64,000 nucleotides of DNA from Bartonella elizabethae F9251 = ATCC 49927 (GTDB lineage Bacteria > Pseudomonadota > Alphaproteobacteria > Rhizobiales > Rhizobiaceae). The DNA lies in contig NZ_JADB01000001.1 in assembly GCF_000518165.1 (NCBI RefSeq), forward strand, positions 62,001 to 126,000, written 5' to 3'. Of the stretch, positions 20,398-31,259 are shown one piece after another. The notes beneath the pieces are model-generated. The model was not told the origin of the DNA and made no database searches. It was given only the letters and a program-made list of their open reading frames with translations. The first letter of the stretch is position 1; every line of letters starts with the position of its first letter. Position numbers and translations under genes: made by a program.

Positions 20398-21024
20398 TTA
20401 TTTCTTAAAATTGAGCGTCTTTGTTGAGTTGGTAGGATTATCTTCAGGAATGAATTGTTGACTTAAGTCTTTATTTTTTTTCAATGCATCGCGAATAAGC
20501 TCATCGGTAAGCACTAAATGCGCGCTTGTGATATCACAAAATGAAATAGAGGTATACATGGCTTCTCCGTAAGCAGCTTTATCAGTGTTTAAAATAAATC
20601 CATCCTGCGTGATATTGGTAAGTATTCCACGAAATTTCCGGCGCCCATCAATGGTTATTTTGGTTTCAATTTTTGCAAGATGTCCTTGCCAATGAAAAAA
20701 ATCAGATTTTCTGACCAATGGACGATCAATCCCAGGCGATGAGATTTCTAAATGATATTTGCGTTCGATAACATTTTCTACATCAAGAAGGGGGGAAATA
20801 GTTCGACTAACAGTTTCACAATCTTCTACGGTGAGAGAACCATCAGCTCGTTCAACCATAATTTGAAGTGTTAAACCATTTTGTCCAAGAAGCCTCACAC
20901 GAACCAAACGAAAACCTAAAGGCTTAAGCAGCGGTATGATAAGAGCAGCAACCCGCGCCTCGATACCATCTTCTTCAAACAGACGCGGTTCATCAAGATT
21001 GCTTATTTTTTCAGCTTCGTTCAT
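20398..21024 (-). CDS. rimP: Ribosome maturation factor RimP
   Basis: A 208-residue protein that binds the 30S subunit during early assembly. Conserved features are the LGFRLVRVRL segment, the LTVEDCETVSRTISPLLD segment and the EISSPGIDRPL motif (the family signature) before the C-terminal Sm-like barrel. I place the start at 21024 (MNEAEKI); the longer in-frame reading adds a hydrophobic extension with no similarity to the family. It is the first gene of the nusA-infB cluster, 47 bases before nusA. Confidence 0.93.
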   Translation of the reverse strand: MNEAEKISNLDEPRLFEEDGIEARVAALIIPLLKPLGFRLVRVRLLGQNGLTLQIMVERADGSLTVEDCETVSRTISPLLDVENVIERKYHLEISSPGIDRPLVRKSDFFHWQGHLAKIETKITIDGRRKFRGILTNITQDGFILNTDKAAYGEAMYTSISFCDITSAHLVLTDELIRDALKKNKDLSQQFIPEDNPTNSTKTLNFKK

Positions 21025-21175
21025 ACATTTTATCCAAGTTATTTTCGTCAGTTTTATGATATTAAAAAAGAGCAGGTCCAACGACCCACTCTTCATCATA
21101 AGACCAAGAATTTAGTTATTGATACTCTTAAATTCAAAACTTTTCAAGATGTTTGTGAGAAAAGCACTTGATCAT

Positions 21176-21877
21176 TTATTTCTTGATAAAGGTAAGATAG
21201 GTAGGCGTTCGTCCTTCGCGTAGAGCTTTTGCTTCATAGCGGGTTCCTTTCCATAGTGGATAAGGGGTTTTCCAATCTTGGGGGCTTTCTGCTTTCCACT
21301 CAAAGTGATCATGGTGTGCACAATGATAGAGGGTCCAGTTTACATAACTGTCTATATCGCTCGCAAAGCGAAAAAATTTCCCTGTTTTAAGAACGCGAGC
21401 AAAACGGTTAAGATTTTTTACGTTGATGAAACGTCGTTTCCAGTGTTTCTTTTTAGGCCAAGGATCAGGATAGAAAAGATCTATTCCATCAAGTGAGTTA
21501 TCAGGGAGCCAATCAAGCAGACGTGTAGCATCATCATTATAAAGGCGAAGATGATTTTGGTAGCATGTCTGTTGTTCAAGGGAAAACAATATTTTTGCCA
21601 TGCCATTGATAAAAGGCTCGATGCCGATAAAACCCGTTTGAGGAAAATGTTCCATTTCATGGAGTAAATGTTCACCGCCCCCAAAGCCAATTTCAAGTCG
21701 AATTTCTTTTACTTTGTTTGAAAATAAGGATGTAAGATTTGAGGGAGGAGGGACATTCAAATCAATATTAAAATTGGGGAGAAGCATTTTTATACGTTCA
21801 AGCTGACTGTTTCGTAGTGTCTTTCCTTGTCGACGTCCAAAAAAGGCTTCACTCTTGCGTGCATTATGTTTAATCAT
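21176..21877 (-). CDS. trmB: tRNA (guanine-N7-)-methyltransferase TrmB
   Basis: A 233-residue SAM-dependent enzyme that makes m7G46 in the variable loop of tRNA. The SAM loop [10 protein letters not shown], the FIGIEPF segment, and the catalytic/substrate segment [16 protein letters not shown] match the family; the terminal TKYE-equivalent is the TRYEAKA segment. The gene overlaps metK by four bases (ATGA), so it is translationally coupled. Length is typical. Confidence 0.96.
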   Translation of the reverse strand: MIKHNARKSEAFFGRRQGKTLRNSQLERIKMLLPNFNIDLNVPPPSNLTSLFSNKVKEIRLEIGFGGGEHLLHEMEHFPQTGFIGIEPFINGMAKILFSLEQQTCYQNHLRLYNDDATRLLDWLPDNSLDGIDLFYPDPWPKKKHWKRRFINVKNLNRFARVLKTGKFFRFASDIDSYVNWTLYHCAHHDHFEWKAESPQDWKTPYPLWKGTRYEAKALREGRTPTYLTFIKK

Positions 21878-23142
21878 GGGATTTTGATCATTGTTTGAAA
21901 TGTTTTCACGAGATCAGTTTTTTCCCATGAAAATGAGCCATCATGCTTTGGTTTTCGCCCAAAATGACCATAAGCCGCTGTTTTTGTGTAGATCGGTTTA
22001 TTAAGATCAAGATGTTTACGAATTCCAGTGGGGGAAAGATCCATTATTTTTCGAATGGCTGCTTCAATAACCTTTTCATCGACTTTTCCGGTTCCATGAA
22101 GATTAAGATAAATCGACAAAGGTTGTGCAATACCAATTGCATAGGAGAGTTGAATTGTGCATCGTTCTGCCAAATGAGCAGCAACAATATTCTTAGCCAG
22201 ATAGCGTGCCGCATAGGCTGCAGAACGATCAACTTTTGTTGTATCTTTTCCTGAAAAAGCACCACCTCCATGGGGAGCTGCTCCTCCGTAAGTGTCCACG
22301 ATAATTTTGCGTCCTGTCAGTCCAGCATCACTTTGAGGGCCACCAATGACAAATTTTCCTGTTGGGTTAATATACCAACTGCATTGAGCTGCAATGGGAA
22401 TATCATGTAAAGCTTGACGAATATAAGGCTCAACGACTGTGCGGACTTTATTGGAATCCCAACTTTCGTCAAGATGCTGTGTTGAAAGAACGATGGATGT
22501 TACCTCTATGGGTTTTCCATCTTTATAGCGTATGGTGATTTGACTTTTAGCATCTGGTCCTAATTTCCCAGTTTCTCCTTCTCCTTTATGACGGGCTGCG
22601 GCAAGAAGTTTGAGAATTTTATGCGCATAATAAATTGGCGCAGGCATAAGGTCAGGTGTCTCACGGCAAGCATATCCAAACATGATGCCTTGATCACCTG
22701 CTCCTTCTTCACCATGCCGATCCATCGCATTATCAACGCCTCTTGCAATGTCAGCAGATTGCGGGCGCAAAAGAACATCAATTTTAACAGTTTTCCAATG
22801 GAAACCTGCTTGTTCATAGCCAATGGCACGAATAGCACGGCGCGCTGCCGTACGAAAACGCGTAGGATTAATAAGTGGAAAGCCAGTTTCATCGTAGATA
22901 AATTCTTTATTTTTATCTTTTTTTAAGAGCGTATCGGGAACACGGACTTCACCAGCAATAACAACACGGTTTACACTGACGAGAGTTTCACAAGCAACGC
23001 GCACTAACCAAGGATCAGTACCAGTTTTTTGTGCTTCTTTATAGACCATATCAACAATTTCATCGGAAATACGATCACAAATTTTATCAGGATGCCCTTC
23101 CGATACCGATTCGCTCGTAAAAAGATAATCTTGATGCGGCAT
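21874..23142 (-). CDS. metK: S-adenosylmethionine synthetase
   Basis: A 422-residue enzyme that makes S-adenosylmethionine from methionine and ATP. The N-terminal [13 protein letters not shown] motif, the GAGDQG motif and the glycine-rich GGGAFSGKD motif (P-loop-like, signature 2) are visible. I place the start at 23142 because AAGGAG lies five bases upstream; the in-frame reading from 23169 adds nine unconserved residues and covers that site. It supplies SAM to trmB, with which it overlaps by four bases. Length exceeds the usual 384-400 because of alphaproteobacterial insertions (for example around residues 95-110). Confidence 0.97.
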   Translation of the reverse strand: MPHQDYLFTSESVSEGHPDKICDRISDEIVDMVYKEAQKTGTDPWLVRVACETLVSVNRVVIAGEVRVPDTLLKKDKNKEFIYDETGFPLINPTRFRTAARRAIRAIGYEQAGFHWKTVKIDVLLRPQSADIARGVDNAMDRHGEEGAGDQGIMFGYACRETPDLMPAPIYYAHKILKLLAAARHKGEGETGKLGPDAKSQITIRYKDGKPIEVTSIVLSTQHLDESWDSNKVRTVVEPYIRQALHDIPIAAQCSWYINPTGKFVIGGPQSDAGLTGRKIIVDTYGGAAPHGGGAFSGKDTTKVDRSAAYAARYLAKNIVAAHLAERCTIQLSYAIGIAQPLSIYLNLHGTGKVDEKVIEAAIRKIMDLSPTGIRKHLDLNKPIYTKTAAYGHFGRKPKHDGSFSWEKTDLVKTFQTMIKIP

Positions 23143-23273
23143 AGGAACTCCTTCAAAAAAGAAAACCAATCATTCAATTAATTGCCTACTAAAGCTTCTA
23201 CGGTTTGCCAATTCCACAGCAAATCTTCAATGCAAATTTATATGAATAAGAGAGAAAAAATATAAGTTTAATT

Positions 23274-23687
23274 TTATAGCTTATCTGTCAAATCTTCCTC
23301 AGACAGTGCCTTTGCCAAGTCAATGATTTTTCGACGCACTTTAGCATCAGATATATTCGTAAAAGCCCGCATCAGCTGGATACCTTCGCTGCTGGAGCAA
23401 AAGTCCATAAAATTGTGATCACTTTCAGCAAAACCCTCTACTTGCTGAGAGGTAAGACCTTTATCAAAAAAGTAAGAAACAGGAACATCCATAATTTCTG
23501 CTATCGCTTGAAGACGACTGGCACCAATACGGTTTGTTCCTTTTTCATATTTTTGAATTTGCTGAAAAGTAATTCCTAATTTTTCACCTAGTTTTTCTTG
23601 AGTAAGTCCTAAAATATTACGACGTAAACGGATACGAGTTCCAACATAGATATCGATAGGGTCAGGTTTTTTTCTAGTTTCGGTCAT
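23274..23687 (-). CDS. XRE-family helix-turn-helix transcriptional regulator
   Basis: A 137-residue DNA-binding protein with a Cro/C1-type HTH at about residues 15-70: the R-RR-ILGLTQEKLGEKLGI helix pair, then FQQIQKYEKGTNRI, a classic recognition-helix signature. The C-terminal half is acidic and likely dimerises. I place the start at 23687 (MTETRKKPD); the longer in-frame reading adds 25 residues without similarity to this conserved family. An equivalent regulator between lnt and metK is conserved in rhizobial relatives, which suggests a housekeeping rather than phage role. Target genes are unknown. Confidence 0.88.
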   Translation of the reverse strand: MTETRKKPDPIDIYVGTRIRLRRNILGLTQEKLGEKLGITFQQIQKYEKGTNRIGASRLQAIAEIMDVPVSYFFDKGLTSQQVEGFAESDHNFMDFCSSSEGIQLMRAFTNISDAKVRRKIIDLAKALSEEDLTDKL

Positions 23688-23836
23688 AATGCAACTCTTT
23701 AATTTCCAGCACTTTTCTTTTAAACCAACATCAGATTTATGCGAAGTTGGTTTATCATACAATTAAAATAATATGTAATATTTTTTCCCAATATTACTGG
23801 TAAACGCAACATAATACCGTACAAGGAGCACTTGAA

Positions 23837-25471
23837 TCATTTAAGCTGTTTTGTAAAACCAAAACCAATACGACACAATAGCATAAGGATGAATAAGATA
23901 AAAGTAGCGAAAGTTCTGTATTCATTGCTTCCTATAGGGGTAATGGCTGATGGAATTTTTGAATCAATAATGCCCACAGCATTTTGTTGAAGAGCTACAA
24001 CGATTCGTCCATAAGAATCAATAACAGCTGATATTCCATTATTGGCTGCTCGTATGAGGGGAATTCCCAGTTCAACGGCACGAAGCTGTGCTTGTTGAAG
24101 ATGTTGATAGGGTCCTGGTGATACACCAAACCATGCATCATTTGTAACATTAACGATTGCTTGAGGCGGGGAACCTTTAAAAGTCATTTCATGAGGAAAT
24201 ATTGCTTCATAACAAACCAACGGTAGATAAGAAAATCCGTTTGGCATTGTGACAGTTTTGCGCACATGCGCAGCACTATATCCACCAATATTATCAGTGA
24301 GAATACGTAATCCAATTTTTTCCAATAAATTCTGATAGGGAAGATACTCACCAAAAGGGACCAAATGAAGTTTATCGGAAGTGTGTAAAATGTTACCTTG
24401 AGCGTTAATGACTGCAATAGTATTAAAATATTGTGTTTGGGAATGAGGGATATCATCACTGGTGCGTATTGCTCCAATAATAGCCCATTGTTTAGGTTTC
24501 AAAAGAGAGGCAATATGCATTGTGACAGATGAGTTATCATAGAGAAGGTAAGGAACAGATGCTTCAGGCCATACGATAAAATCGGGTTCTGGATTTTTAT
24601 CAGTTATTGGTGTTGCACTCAGATTCATATGCGCTTCCAATATAGCTTCTCGTGTATTATCGCGCAATTTTATATTTTGTTGGATCGAAGGTTGAACAAT
24701 GCGAACCCAATAATTGCTCTTTTGATCTTCAGTTGTATTCTCTATCGTATGGAGACGATAAAATCCAAAACCACTGTGAATGAATATAAGTGCTAAGCAA
24801 AGAAAAAGTGCTGCTTTCTTTTTTTCATCAGTGAGTAAAACTGTTGGTAAACTGTAGGTTAAGACAGCAAGAATATTCATTCCGTAAAGTCCTACGATTG
24901 CATCAGACTGCATGAACATCGGGGTTGGCATGGCTGTATAGCCAAGAGCATTCCACGGAAATCCTGTGAATAAGAACGCACGCAACCACTCGGCCAATCC
25001 TAAGGCAAAGGCTAAAACGAAAAAGCGTGCTATTCCTTTTGTCCATAATAAACCGATAATAAAACCAGAAAAAAACCAATACAGAGAAAGGTAGAGAGGA
25101 GGAAATAAAATGGCTAGTGGGATCGCCCAACCAAAAGAATCTGGATCTGTCAACAAAGCATTGCAGAGCCACCAAAGTCCGCAAATAAAATAACTAAAAC
25201 CAAAAGTTCCACAGCTTAAAGCGTAGATAAAAAAATGTTTTTTATTGTTTGGAGAGGACTGTATTGAGTCAATTAAAACGATAAAAATGGGAAAAGTTAG
25301 AAAGCACAGAGGTGTTAAATAAAAGGGTGGCAGTGCAAGGGAAGTAAGAGCACCACATAGAAATATCCATGCTTGTCGCTTCCAGCCGGTAATAGAGAAC
25401 AAAAAAACGATAAAATTGTTTAAAAACGCTCGACTATTCTTTAGAGATGGCATTGTTTTCAAAATTTTCAT
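23837..25471 (-). CDS. lnt: Apolipoprotein N-acyltransferase
   Basis: A 544-residue inner-membrane enzyme that adds the third acyl chain to lipoproteins. About seven or eight N-terminal hydrophobic segments (roughly 25-235) precede a periplasmic nitrilase domain with catalytic Glu303 (WPEAS), Lys367 (SDKLHLVPFGEYLP) and Cys420 (PLVCYEAIFP). A C-terminal membrane helix closes the protein. The assigned start overlaps the end of corC by 38 bases; the ATG 18 bases further in is an alternative. Its lipoprotein substrates would include the SleB-like protein encoded at 47656. Confidence 0.95.
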   Translation of the reverse strand: MKILKTMPSLKNSRAFLNNFIVFLFSITGWKRQAWIFLCGALTSLALPPFYLTPLCFLTFPIFIVLIDSIQSSPNNKKHFFIYALSCGTFGFSYFICGLWWLCNALLTDPDSFGWAIPLAILFPPLYLSLYWFFSGFIIGLLWTKGIARFFVLAFALGLAEWLRAFLFTGFPWNALGYTAMPTPMFMQSDAIVGLYGMNILAVLTYSLPTVLLTDEKKKAALFLCLALIFIHSGFGFYRLHTIENTTEDQKSNYWVRIVQPSIQQNIKLRDNTREAILEAHMNLSATPITDKNPEPDFIVWPEASVPYLLYDNSSVTMHIASLLKPKQWAIIGAIRTSDDIPHSQTQYFNTIAVINAQGNILHTSDKLHLVPFGEYLPYQNLLEKIGLRILTDNIGGYSAAHVRKTVTMPNGFSYLPLVCYEAIFPHEMTFKGSPPQAIVNVTNDAWFGVSPGPYQHLQQAQLRAVELGIPLIRAANNGISAVIDSYGRIVVALQQNAVGIIDSKIPSAITPIGSNEYRTFATFILFILMLLCRIGFGFTKQLK

Positions 25472-26459
25472 TTTCTGGAATGCGAAAAATGCGCAATCGC
25501 TTAATTCGGCGTTTATCAGCTTCTAAAATACGGAATTTATAGCCAGGAACAGCTTCGACAATTTCACCTTTTGCAGGAATACGATCAAGAATGGAGACAA
25601 TTAAACCACCAATAGTATCAACCTCATCACCATATTCCCCTACGATAAAATCAGGTCCAAGAGCTTTCTCTACATCTTCTAATTCGGTTCTTGCATCAAC
25701 AAGCCACTTATTATTGTGTTCGCGTACGATTGCATTGTCAACATGATCATGTTCATCTTCGATATCACCAACGACCAATTCAACAATATCCTCCATTGAA
25801 ACGAGACCATCTGTTCCCCCATGTTCATCAATAACTAAAGCCATTTGCGTTCGTGTGGTTTGCATCCGTGTTAATAATTTGCTTGCAAGCATAGAACTAG
25901 GAACAAAGAGAACAGTTCGGATCAAATCCAATTCACCGATGGGGGTATGTAAATCTGTATGGTTTAATGGAAGCAAATCGGATTTCTGTTCGGTTTTTGT
26001 AGAGTTAATAATAAAGCGAGTCATATAGTTAAGAATATCGCGGATATGGATCATGCCGCGTGGATCGTCTAAAGTTTCAGCATAAACAGGGATGCGAGAA
26101 TGACCAATTTTTGCGAAACATTTAAGGGCTTCTCCAAGCGAGGTATTTATTTCCAATGCTTCAATTTCAGAACGCGGTATCATAACATCATCTACGCGTG
26201 CTTCACGCAAGCGTAAAATATTATGCAGCATCGTACGTTCTTCAGGTGAGAAGAGGGCGGTATCTTTTTCATTGTTAGTTGTAAGCGCAACGGTAAGATC
26301 ATCGCGCAGTGACGTAGATGCACAATTACGGCCGCGTAAGAATGAAAACAAATGATTCATCAGAGAATATTTTTCTGTATGATTGGTCTGTTGAGAGGGA
26401 TCTTTTTCATTATTAGAAGATGTTTGATTGTTATTTTGTGCATTTATTTTGTTTGCCAT
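25434..26459 (-). CDS. CorC/HlyC-type CBS-domain protein (TlyC-like)
   Basis: A 341-residue protein with two CBS domains (about 90-220, starting at the VDDVMIPRSEI motif) followed by a CorC_HlyC FAD-like domain (about 245-330). It lacks the membrane-spanning DUF21 region, so it is a soluble CorC-type protein, often linked to divalent cation handling. The first 60 residues are polar and poorly conserved. It lies between ybeY and lnt, the conserved ybeZ-ybeY-ybeX-lnt order, and overlaps lnt. The historical haemolysin label rests on weak evidence. Confidence 0.9.
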   Translation of the reverse strand: MANKINAQNNNQTSSNNEKDPSQQTNHTEKYSLMNHLFSFLRGRNCASTSLRDDLTVALTTNNEKDTALFSPEERTMLHNILRLREARVDDVMIPRSEIEALEINTSLGEALKCFAKIGHSRIPVYAETLDDPRGMIHIRDILNYMTRFIINSTKTEQKSDLLPLNHTDLHTPIGELDLIRTVLFVPSSMLASKLLTRMQTTRTQMALVIDEHGGTDGLVSMEDIVELVVGDIEDEHDHVDNAIVREHNNKWLVDARTELEDVEKALGPDFIVGEYGDEVDTIGGLIVSILDRIPAKGEIVEAVPGYKFRILEADKRRIKRLRIFRIPENENFENNAISKE

Positions 26460-26543
26460 GGTTTTAAAATCTTCTAAACTTTCTTTTTATGATAGGTGAA
26501 TGAGAGGTTTTAAATGGTATGCTCGTCATATTGATTTTAAAAG

Positions 26544-27035
26544 TTAAATTTTATCATTTATAGATAACTCAGCGTAAGGATCTTTTATGGAGAGCTTTTG
26601 AAGAATTTCTTTTTCGAGCTTTTCCATTTGATGTGCTTCATCATCGGTTTCATGGTCATAGCCAAGAAGATGCAAGATACCATGAACAATCATATGCGTT
26701 AAATGGTCTTGAAATGTTTTTCCTTGTGTTTCTGCTTCGAGAACAACAGTTTCTCGGGCAATAATAATATCACCCAGCATAGGACCAGGAGGGTTTCCTG
26801 CTTTAATTGGGAACGCCGGAAAGGATAATACATTGGTGGATTTATTTTTACCCCGCCATTGTGCATTGATTTGTGTCATATGTTCATCATCCGTAAAAAG
26901 CAAACTAATCTCGCTTACAACATTTTCCAATGAAACATGATGCATCGTCATCGTTAATGCTTTTTCGGTGATATTATAAAGCATTTTCTCATCATTCCAC
27001 CCTGCGCTTTTAACCATTATATCAATAATAATCAT
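26544..27035 (-). CDS. ybeY: Endoribonuclease/rRNA maturation factor YbeY
   Basis: A 163-residue zinc-dependent endoribonuclease acting in 16S rRNA 3' maturation and ribosome quality control. The metal triad is His118, His122 and His128 in the segment [15 protein letters not shown]. The TNVLSFP segment near residue 67 and GDI-IA near 88 are also typical. It overlaps the end of phoH by four bases, so the two are translationally coupled. Confidence 0.95.
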   Translation of the reverse strand: MIIIDIMVKSAGWNDEKMLYNITEKALTMTMHHVSLENVVSEISLLFTDDEHMTQINAQWRGKNKSTNVLSFPAFPIKAGNPPGPMLGDIIIARETVVLEAETQGKTFQDHLTHMIVHGILHLLGYDHETDDEAHQMEKLEKEILQKLSIKDPYAELSINDKI

Positions 27036-28168
27036 GATGAATCAAATTCATTTTTTAATGTATTGCATACGCGTGATTTTTTTTTATTTTGTATTTCAGA
27101 ATCACGATCATAGGCATGAACGATAGCAGCAACAAGCGGGTGGCGTACAACATCTTTTTCATCAAAGCGCACAATGGCAATATTTTCTACATTTGAAAGA
27201 ATACGGATTGCTTCAATGAGACCTGATTTTTGCCCTATAGGCAAATCAATTTGGCTTACATCACCGGTAACAATCATACGTGTTCCTTCTCCAAGACGTG
27301 TGAGGAACATTTTCATTTGCATCGGTGTCGTATTTTGTGCCTCATCAAGAATAACCGCAGCATGAGCAAGTGTTCGTCCGCGCATAAAAGCAAGAGGAGC
27401 GATTTCTATGACACCAGAAGCTAAAATGCGTTCTATTTTTTCTGCTGGCATCATATCATAAAGAGCATCATAAAGTGGTCGTAAATAGGGGTCGACTTTT
27501 TCTTTAAGGTCACCGGGAAGAAACCCCAGATGTTCTCCAGCTTCAACAGCAGGACGTGAGAGAATAATTCGCTCAATGATACCACGTTCTAGAAGCATTG
27601 CAGCATGTGCAACAGCAAGATACGTTTTTCCTGTTCCCGCTGGTCCTACGCCAAATACAAGTTCAGCATGCTCCATCGCGCGTATGTAAGCATCTTGTGT
27701 TGGAGTCCTTGCATGAATTATTTTTTTATGGGTACTCAACCGTGCTGGTATACGTTTCGTTGCAGATTTGTGTGTTATTGTGTTTTCTTTCTCCTTCTGT
27801 GGTATATTCGCCATAGCAATCACTCCTTTTATATCTGATAAAGTGAGCTCTTGATCTGTTTTGGCACGCTCATAAAGCTGCTGCAATACATATTGCGCAC
27901 GTTTTATAACAGAAATATTTCCATGGATTAAGATTTCATTACCACGCGGATGAATACTAAGTTTAAGTTTTTTTTCAATATAAGCAAGATTTTCGTCAAA
28001 TTTACCAAAAACCGCTTTTGCATATTGATTGTTTTCGAAAATCAAAACAACTTGACTCGTATCTGAAGCGCTTTTTCGTTCCAAGCGATCAATTTTTTCA
28101 ATGTCAGCATTTATTTTTTCAGTTGAAGCTTTCAGCTTATTCTCCATATCGACATCAATATTACACAT
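27032..28168 (-). CDS. PhoH-like ATPase (YbeZ)
   Basis: A 378-residue cytosolic P-loop ATPase. A KH-like N-terminal region (about 40-105) precedes the ATPase domain, with Walker A GPAGTGKT at 175-182 and Walker B at VILDEAQN. The sequence GDVSQIDLP near residue 305 is a family hallmark. YbeZ partners with YbeY in RNA metabolism, which fits the four-base overlap. The PhoH name reflects Pho control in E. coli; no Pho box is seen here. Confidence 0.93.
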   Translation of the reverse strand: MCNIDVDMENKLKASTEKINADIEKIDRLERKSASDTSQVVLIFENNQYAKAVFGKFDENLAYIEKKLKLSIHPRGNEILIHGNISVIKRAQYVLQQLYERAKTDQELTLSDIKGVIAMANIPQKEKENTITHKSATKRIPARLSTHKKIIHARTPTQDAYIRAMEHAELVFGVGPAGTGKTYLAVAHAAMLLERGIIERIILSRPAVEAGEHLGFLPGDLKEKVDPYLRPLYDALYDMMPAEKIERILASGVIEIAPLAFMRGRTLAHAAVILDEAQNTTPMQMKMFLTRLGEGTRMIVTGDVSQIDLPIGQKSGLIEAIRILSNVENIAIVRFDEKDVVRHPLVAAIVHAYDRDSEIQNKKKSRVCNTLKNEFDSS

Positions 28169-28297
28169 TTTTTTGAGTGAATTTTATAAAAGGCAAATTT
28201 TCTTTCATAAAAATTTATGCTTTAGATGTAATTATTTTCTTTGAAAATAAAAGAGTTTTCCAAAATCTTTATTGTTAACAAGATGGTAGAGGCCTAT

Positions 28298-29674
28298 TTA
28301 TCTATTTGTCACTTCACCGACAAAACTATTTGAGCTTACATTTTTAATATGTGTTGTTACCACACAGCCTGTAGAAGCATCTGTATCCACAACAACAGGT
28401 AAAAGCCAAGGGGAACGCCCCACCATTTGTCCTGAGTGACGTCCAGGTTTTTCGATAAGAACATCCGCTTTTTGACCAATTTTAGAACGCAAAAATGTAT
28501 TTTGCTGTTCGAGAAGGAGAACTTGTAAATGTTGAAGTCGGGCATCTTTGACAGCTTCATCAACATGATTTTTCATTGTAGCTCCTACTGTTCCAGGACG
28601 GGGGGAATATTTAAAAGAATAAGCTGAACTGTATTGCACTTGTTGAATGAGCTTAATGGTTTCTTCAAAGTCTTCATCTGTTTCCCCTGGAAACCCTACA
28701 ATAAAATCACCTGAAAAGGCAATATCTGGCCGTGCAGCCCGAATTTTTTCGATAATATGAAGATAATAAGAGCTTTTATGTTGGCGGTTCATTGCTTTTA
28801 AGATGCGATCTGAACCTGACTGAACGGGAAGATGCAAGTAAGGCATTAACATATCAAGATCTCGATGCGCGGCAATAAGACTATCATCCATATCACGGGG
28901 GTGGCTGGTTGTGTAACGCAAACGCTTTAAACCATCGAGTTTTGCAAGATGATAAAGAAGATCACCAAGACGCCAAGTTTTGCCATCTGCACTTTGTCCA
29001 TGCCAACCATTAACATTTTGTCCAAGCAGCGTAATTTCTTTAACACCCGCTTCAATGAGTTGACGGGCTTCTTCGGTAATTTGCTCGACAGAACGCGATA
29101 TTTCAGCACCGCGTGTGTAAGGAACAACACAAAAAGTGCAAAATTTATCGCACCCTTCCTGTACTGTTAAAAATGCGCTAACACCCCGTTTTCTTACTGC
29201 ACGTTTATTATGAGGCGGCAAATGAGCAAATTTATCTTCAACAGCATAATCTGTTTCAATAATTTTTTTACCTTGTTTGGCTTTTTCTAAAAACTCTGGT
29301 AAGCGATGATACATTTGCGGACCAATAACGAGATCCACTGTTGGAGCACGACGCAAGATTTCACTTCCCTCAGCTTGTGCAACACAACCAGTTACACCAA
29401 CTGTCAAGGGTTTATCAGGCGTTCGCTCTTGACGCATAACACGTAAACGACCAAGATCAGAGTAGAGTTTTTCTGCTGCTTTTTCACGAATATGACAGGT
29501 ATTGACAAGAATAAGATCGGCATCATCAGGCGTTTGTGTTGTCACATAGCCTTGCGCACTAAGACTATCAGTCATCCGCTGGCTATCATAAACATTCATT
29601 TGACACCCATAGGTTTTGATAAAAACCTTTTTAGGAGCAGCAGGAGATGTATTTTTAGGATTTACTTTATTCAT
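28298..29674 (-). CDS. miaB: tRNA-2-methylthio-N6-dimethylallyladenosine synthase MiaB
   Basis: A 458-residue radical-SAM methylthiotransferase that makes ms2i6A37 in tRNAs reading UNN codons. The N-terminal cluster uses Cys24 (TYGCQMN), Cys60 (NTCHIRE) and Cys97 (GCVAQ); the radical-SAM cluster is Cys175, Cys179 and Cys182 in [10 protein letters not shown]-terminal TRAM domain (about 385-450) binds tRNA. Length is standard. It sits 31 bases downstream of rimI and 129 bases upstream of phoH. Confidence 0.97.
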   Translation of the reverse strand: MNKVNPKNTSPAAPKKVFIKTYGCQMNVYDSQRMTDSLSAQGYVTTQTPDDADLILVNTCHIREKAAEKLYSDLGRLRVMRQERTPDKPLTVGVTGCVAQAEGSEILRRAPTVDLVIGPQMYHRLPEFLEKAKQGKKIIETDYAVEDKFAHLPPHNKRAVRKRGVSAFLTVQEGCDKFCTFCVVPYTRGAEISRSVEQITEEARQLIEAGVKEITLLGQNVNGWHGQSADGKTWRLGDLLYHLAKLDGLKRLRYTTSHPRDMDDSLIAAHRDLDMLMPYLHLPVQSGSDRILKAMNRQHKSSYYLHIIEKIRAARPDIAFSGDFIVGFPGETDEDFEETIKLIQQVQYSSAYSFKYSPRPGTVGATMKNHVDEAVKDARLQHLQVLLLEQQNTFLRSKIGQKADVLIEKPGRHSGQMVGRSPWLLPVVVDTDASTGCVVTTHIKNVSSNSFVGEVTNR

Positions 29675-29705
29675 AGTGCTTGTCTAAATGTTTTTTATAC
29701 AAATC

Positions 29706-30197
29706 TCAATCTCTTTGCTTAAAAGTTTTTTGCATGATAATTGCATCACCACGACCATTTTTTGACGGGTAGTAGGAAAGACGTTCAGAAATTTTTTGAA
29801 ATTCAAAGCGTTGATAAAGCGTTAAAGCAGAAAGGTTTGTGGATTCTACTTCCAAAAATAATTTTATAGCGCACTTATCGTGAAGATGGCGAATTGTATG
29901 ATCAATAAGTAGGGTACCAATTCCTTGTTGACGATAATAAGGATGGACAGCAATTGTGATGATTTCTGCTTCATCAAGAATGAGACGGCATAGGCAAAAG
30001 CCTAAAATTTGATCAGATTGATTAATAAGAAAGACTTTGTATCCGAAGATAGAGTGATCTGTTAAAAAGGTATCAAAAGTTTTTTCCCCCCAAGCTGGGG
30101 TAAAACAATGTTGATGAATTTGGTGAAGAGTAGCACTATCCTTAACGTCTAGTGGAGCAATTCCAAAACGCTTTTTTGTTAATGAAAATTTAAACAT
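29706..30197 (-). CDS. rimI: Ribosomal-protein-alanine N-acetyltransferase RimI-like (GNAT)
   Basis: A 163-residue GNAT acetyltransferase. The acetyl-CoA loop is seen in the AVHPYYRQQGIGTLL segment (motif A, R/Q-x-x-G-x-G), and the ALTLYQRFEFQKI segment is motif B. RimI acetylates the N-terminus of ribosomal protein S18. Its start overlaps the tsaB stop by one base (TAATG), the usual tsaB-rimI coupling, which is the main reason to call RimI rather than a generic GNAT. Confidence 0.9.
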   Translation of the reverse strand: MFKFSLTKKRFGIAPLDVKDSATLHQIHQHCFTPAWGEKTFDTFLTDHSIFGYKVFLINQSDQILGFCLCRLILDEAEIITIAVHPYYRQQGIGTLLIDHTIRHLHDKCAIKLFLEVESTNLSALTLYQRFEFQKISERLSYYPSKNGRGDAIIMQKTFKQRD

Positions 30198-30883
30198 TAT
30201 TTTTTTCGTGGTAAAGCAAAATTGGTTTGTTGTTTTGCATCAGCGCTGCGTAGATAGAGGGGGCGAGGCGAATTTTGTGGTTGTTTGTTTGCAGAAAGGT
30301 AAGCATAGTTTACAATATCTGCTGCTTCACAAGGGATTTTTTCCAAGACAATTTTTTCGTTTATTTTATGGTTTTTAATATGTTTCTCAATGATATCAGC
30401 CGCTGGGCCAGTCAGTTGGGTTTTTTTGGGCAAATCTTCGAGGATATTTTCAATTGTTTGTAATTTTGGTTCTCCTAAAGGAGTGAGATCCTTATGGAAA
30501 TCTTGATGGTAGAACATCCCTCTCCCTGCTTCAATGACAACAGTAATTGCTGATGCAGTATTTTTACGGGTTGTGACTTGTGCGGCTAACGCTTCAAGTG
30601 CACTTACTCCAACAGCTGGTATTTCAAGTGCTAATGCCAAAGCGCGTGCTGTGGCAACACCAACACGCACACCAGTAAACGATCCAGGACCAACATTGAC
30701 AGCAATACGCTCAACTTGATCAAGCGTCATATTGGCTTGTGTCATTATTTGTGTAATCTGCCCAATAAGTCTTTCAGCATGCCCTTTATTCATGCGCTCA
30801 TCGATACGCGCAATAACAGACTTATGATGAATGAGCGCAACAGCACAATAAATTGAAGCAGTATCGATAGCAAGAATAAGCAT
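30197..30883 (-). CDS. tsaB: tRNA threonylcarbamoyladenosine biosynthesis protein TsaB
   Basis: A 228-residue ASKHA-fold protein that acts with TsaD and TsaE to make t6A37 in tRNAs reading ANN codons. The N-terminal LAIDTASIYCAVAL strand, the GHAERL segment and NVGPGSFTGVRVGVATARAL are the family signature. Unlike TsaD it lacks the metal-binding HxxxH. It overlaps rimI by one base. Confidence 0.95.
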   Translation of the reverse strand: MLILAIDTASIYCAVALIHHKSVIARIDERMNKGHAERLIGQITQIMTQANMTLDQVERIAVNVGPGSFTGVRVGVATARALALALEIPAVGVSALEALAAQVTTRKNTASAITVVIEAGRGMFYHQDFHKDLTPLGEPKLQTIENILEDLPKKTQLTGPAADIIEKHIKNHKINEKIVLEKIPCEAADIVNYAYLSANKQPQNSPRPLYLRSADAKQQTNFALPRKK

Positions 30884-31259
30884 AAAAATATTTTAATTGA
30901 ATAAAACGATAGACAAAAAAATCTACGGTATTTTTAATCTTTCTTATCGTTGTATAGTTCATTTGTATGAAAGTTGCTAGTGCCAATAAGCAACAATATC
31001 TTTTTATGGAATAAGACGAAATGTTGATTTGATCCTTATTTTTTGATTGTTAACAATTTGATTTACAATGATAAATTATTTTTTCTATGTTCACTTTAAA
31101 CCCATAAATCAAAATCATTCTCTTACATATCATAAGCAGAGTCAGTGTATAGATAAAATCATTTAAGAAAGGATTATTTAAATGAAAGAGCTGTTTTAAT
31201 AATGTTGGCAATTGTCTGAGTTTATCACATGTTCTGTTGAAAAAAGAAACAAAAATATT
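30884..31259. other. Intergenic region without recognised gene
   Basis: This 376-base AT-rich spacer lies upstream of tsaB and downstream of the YeiH gene. It must hold the promoter of the tsaB-rimI-miaB group; I cannot place it with confidence, and I see no RNA gene. Confidence 0.5.
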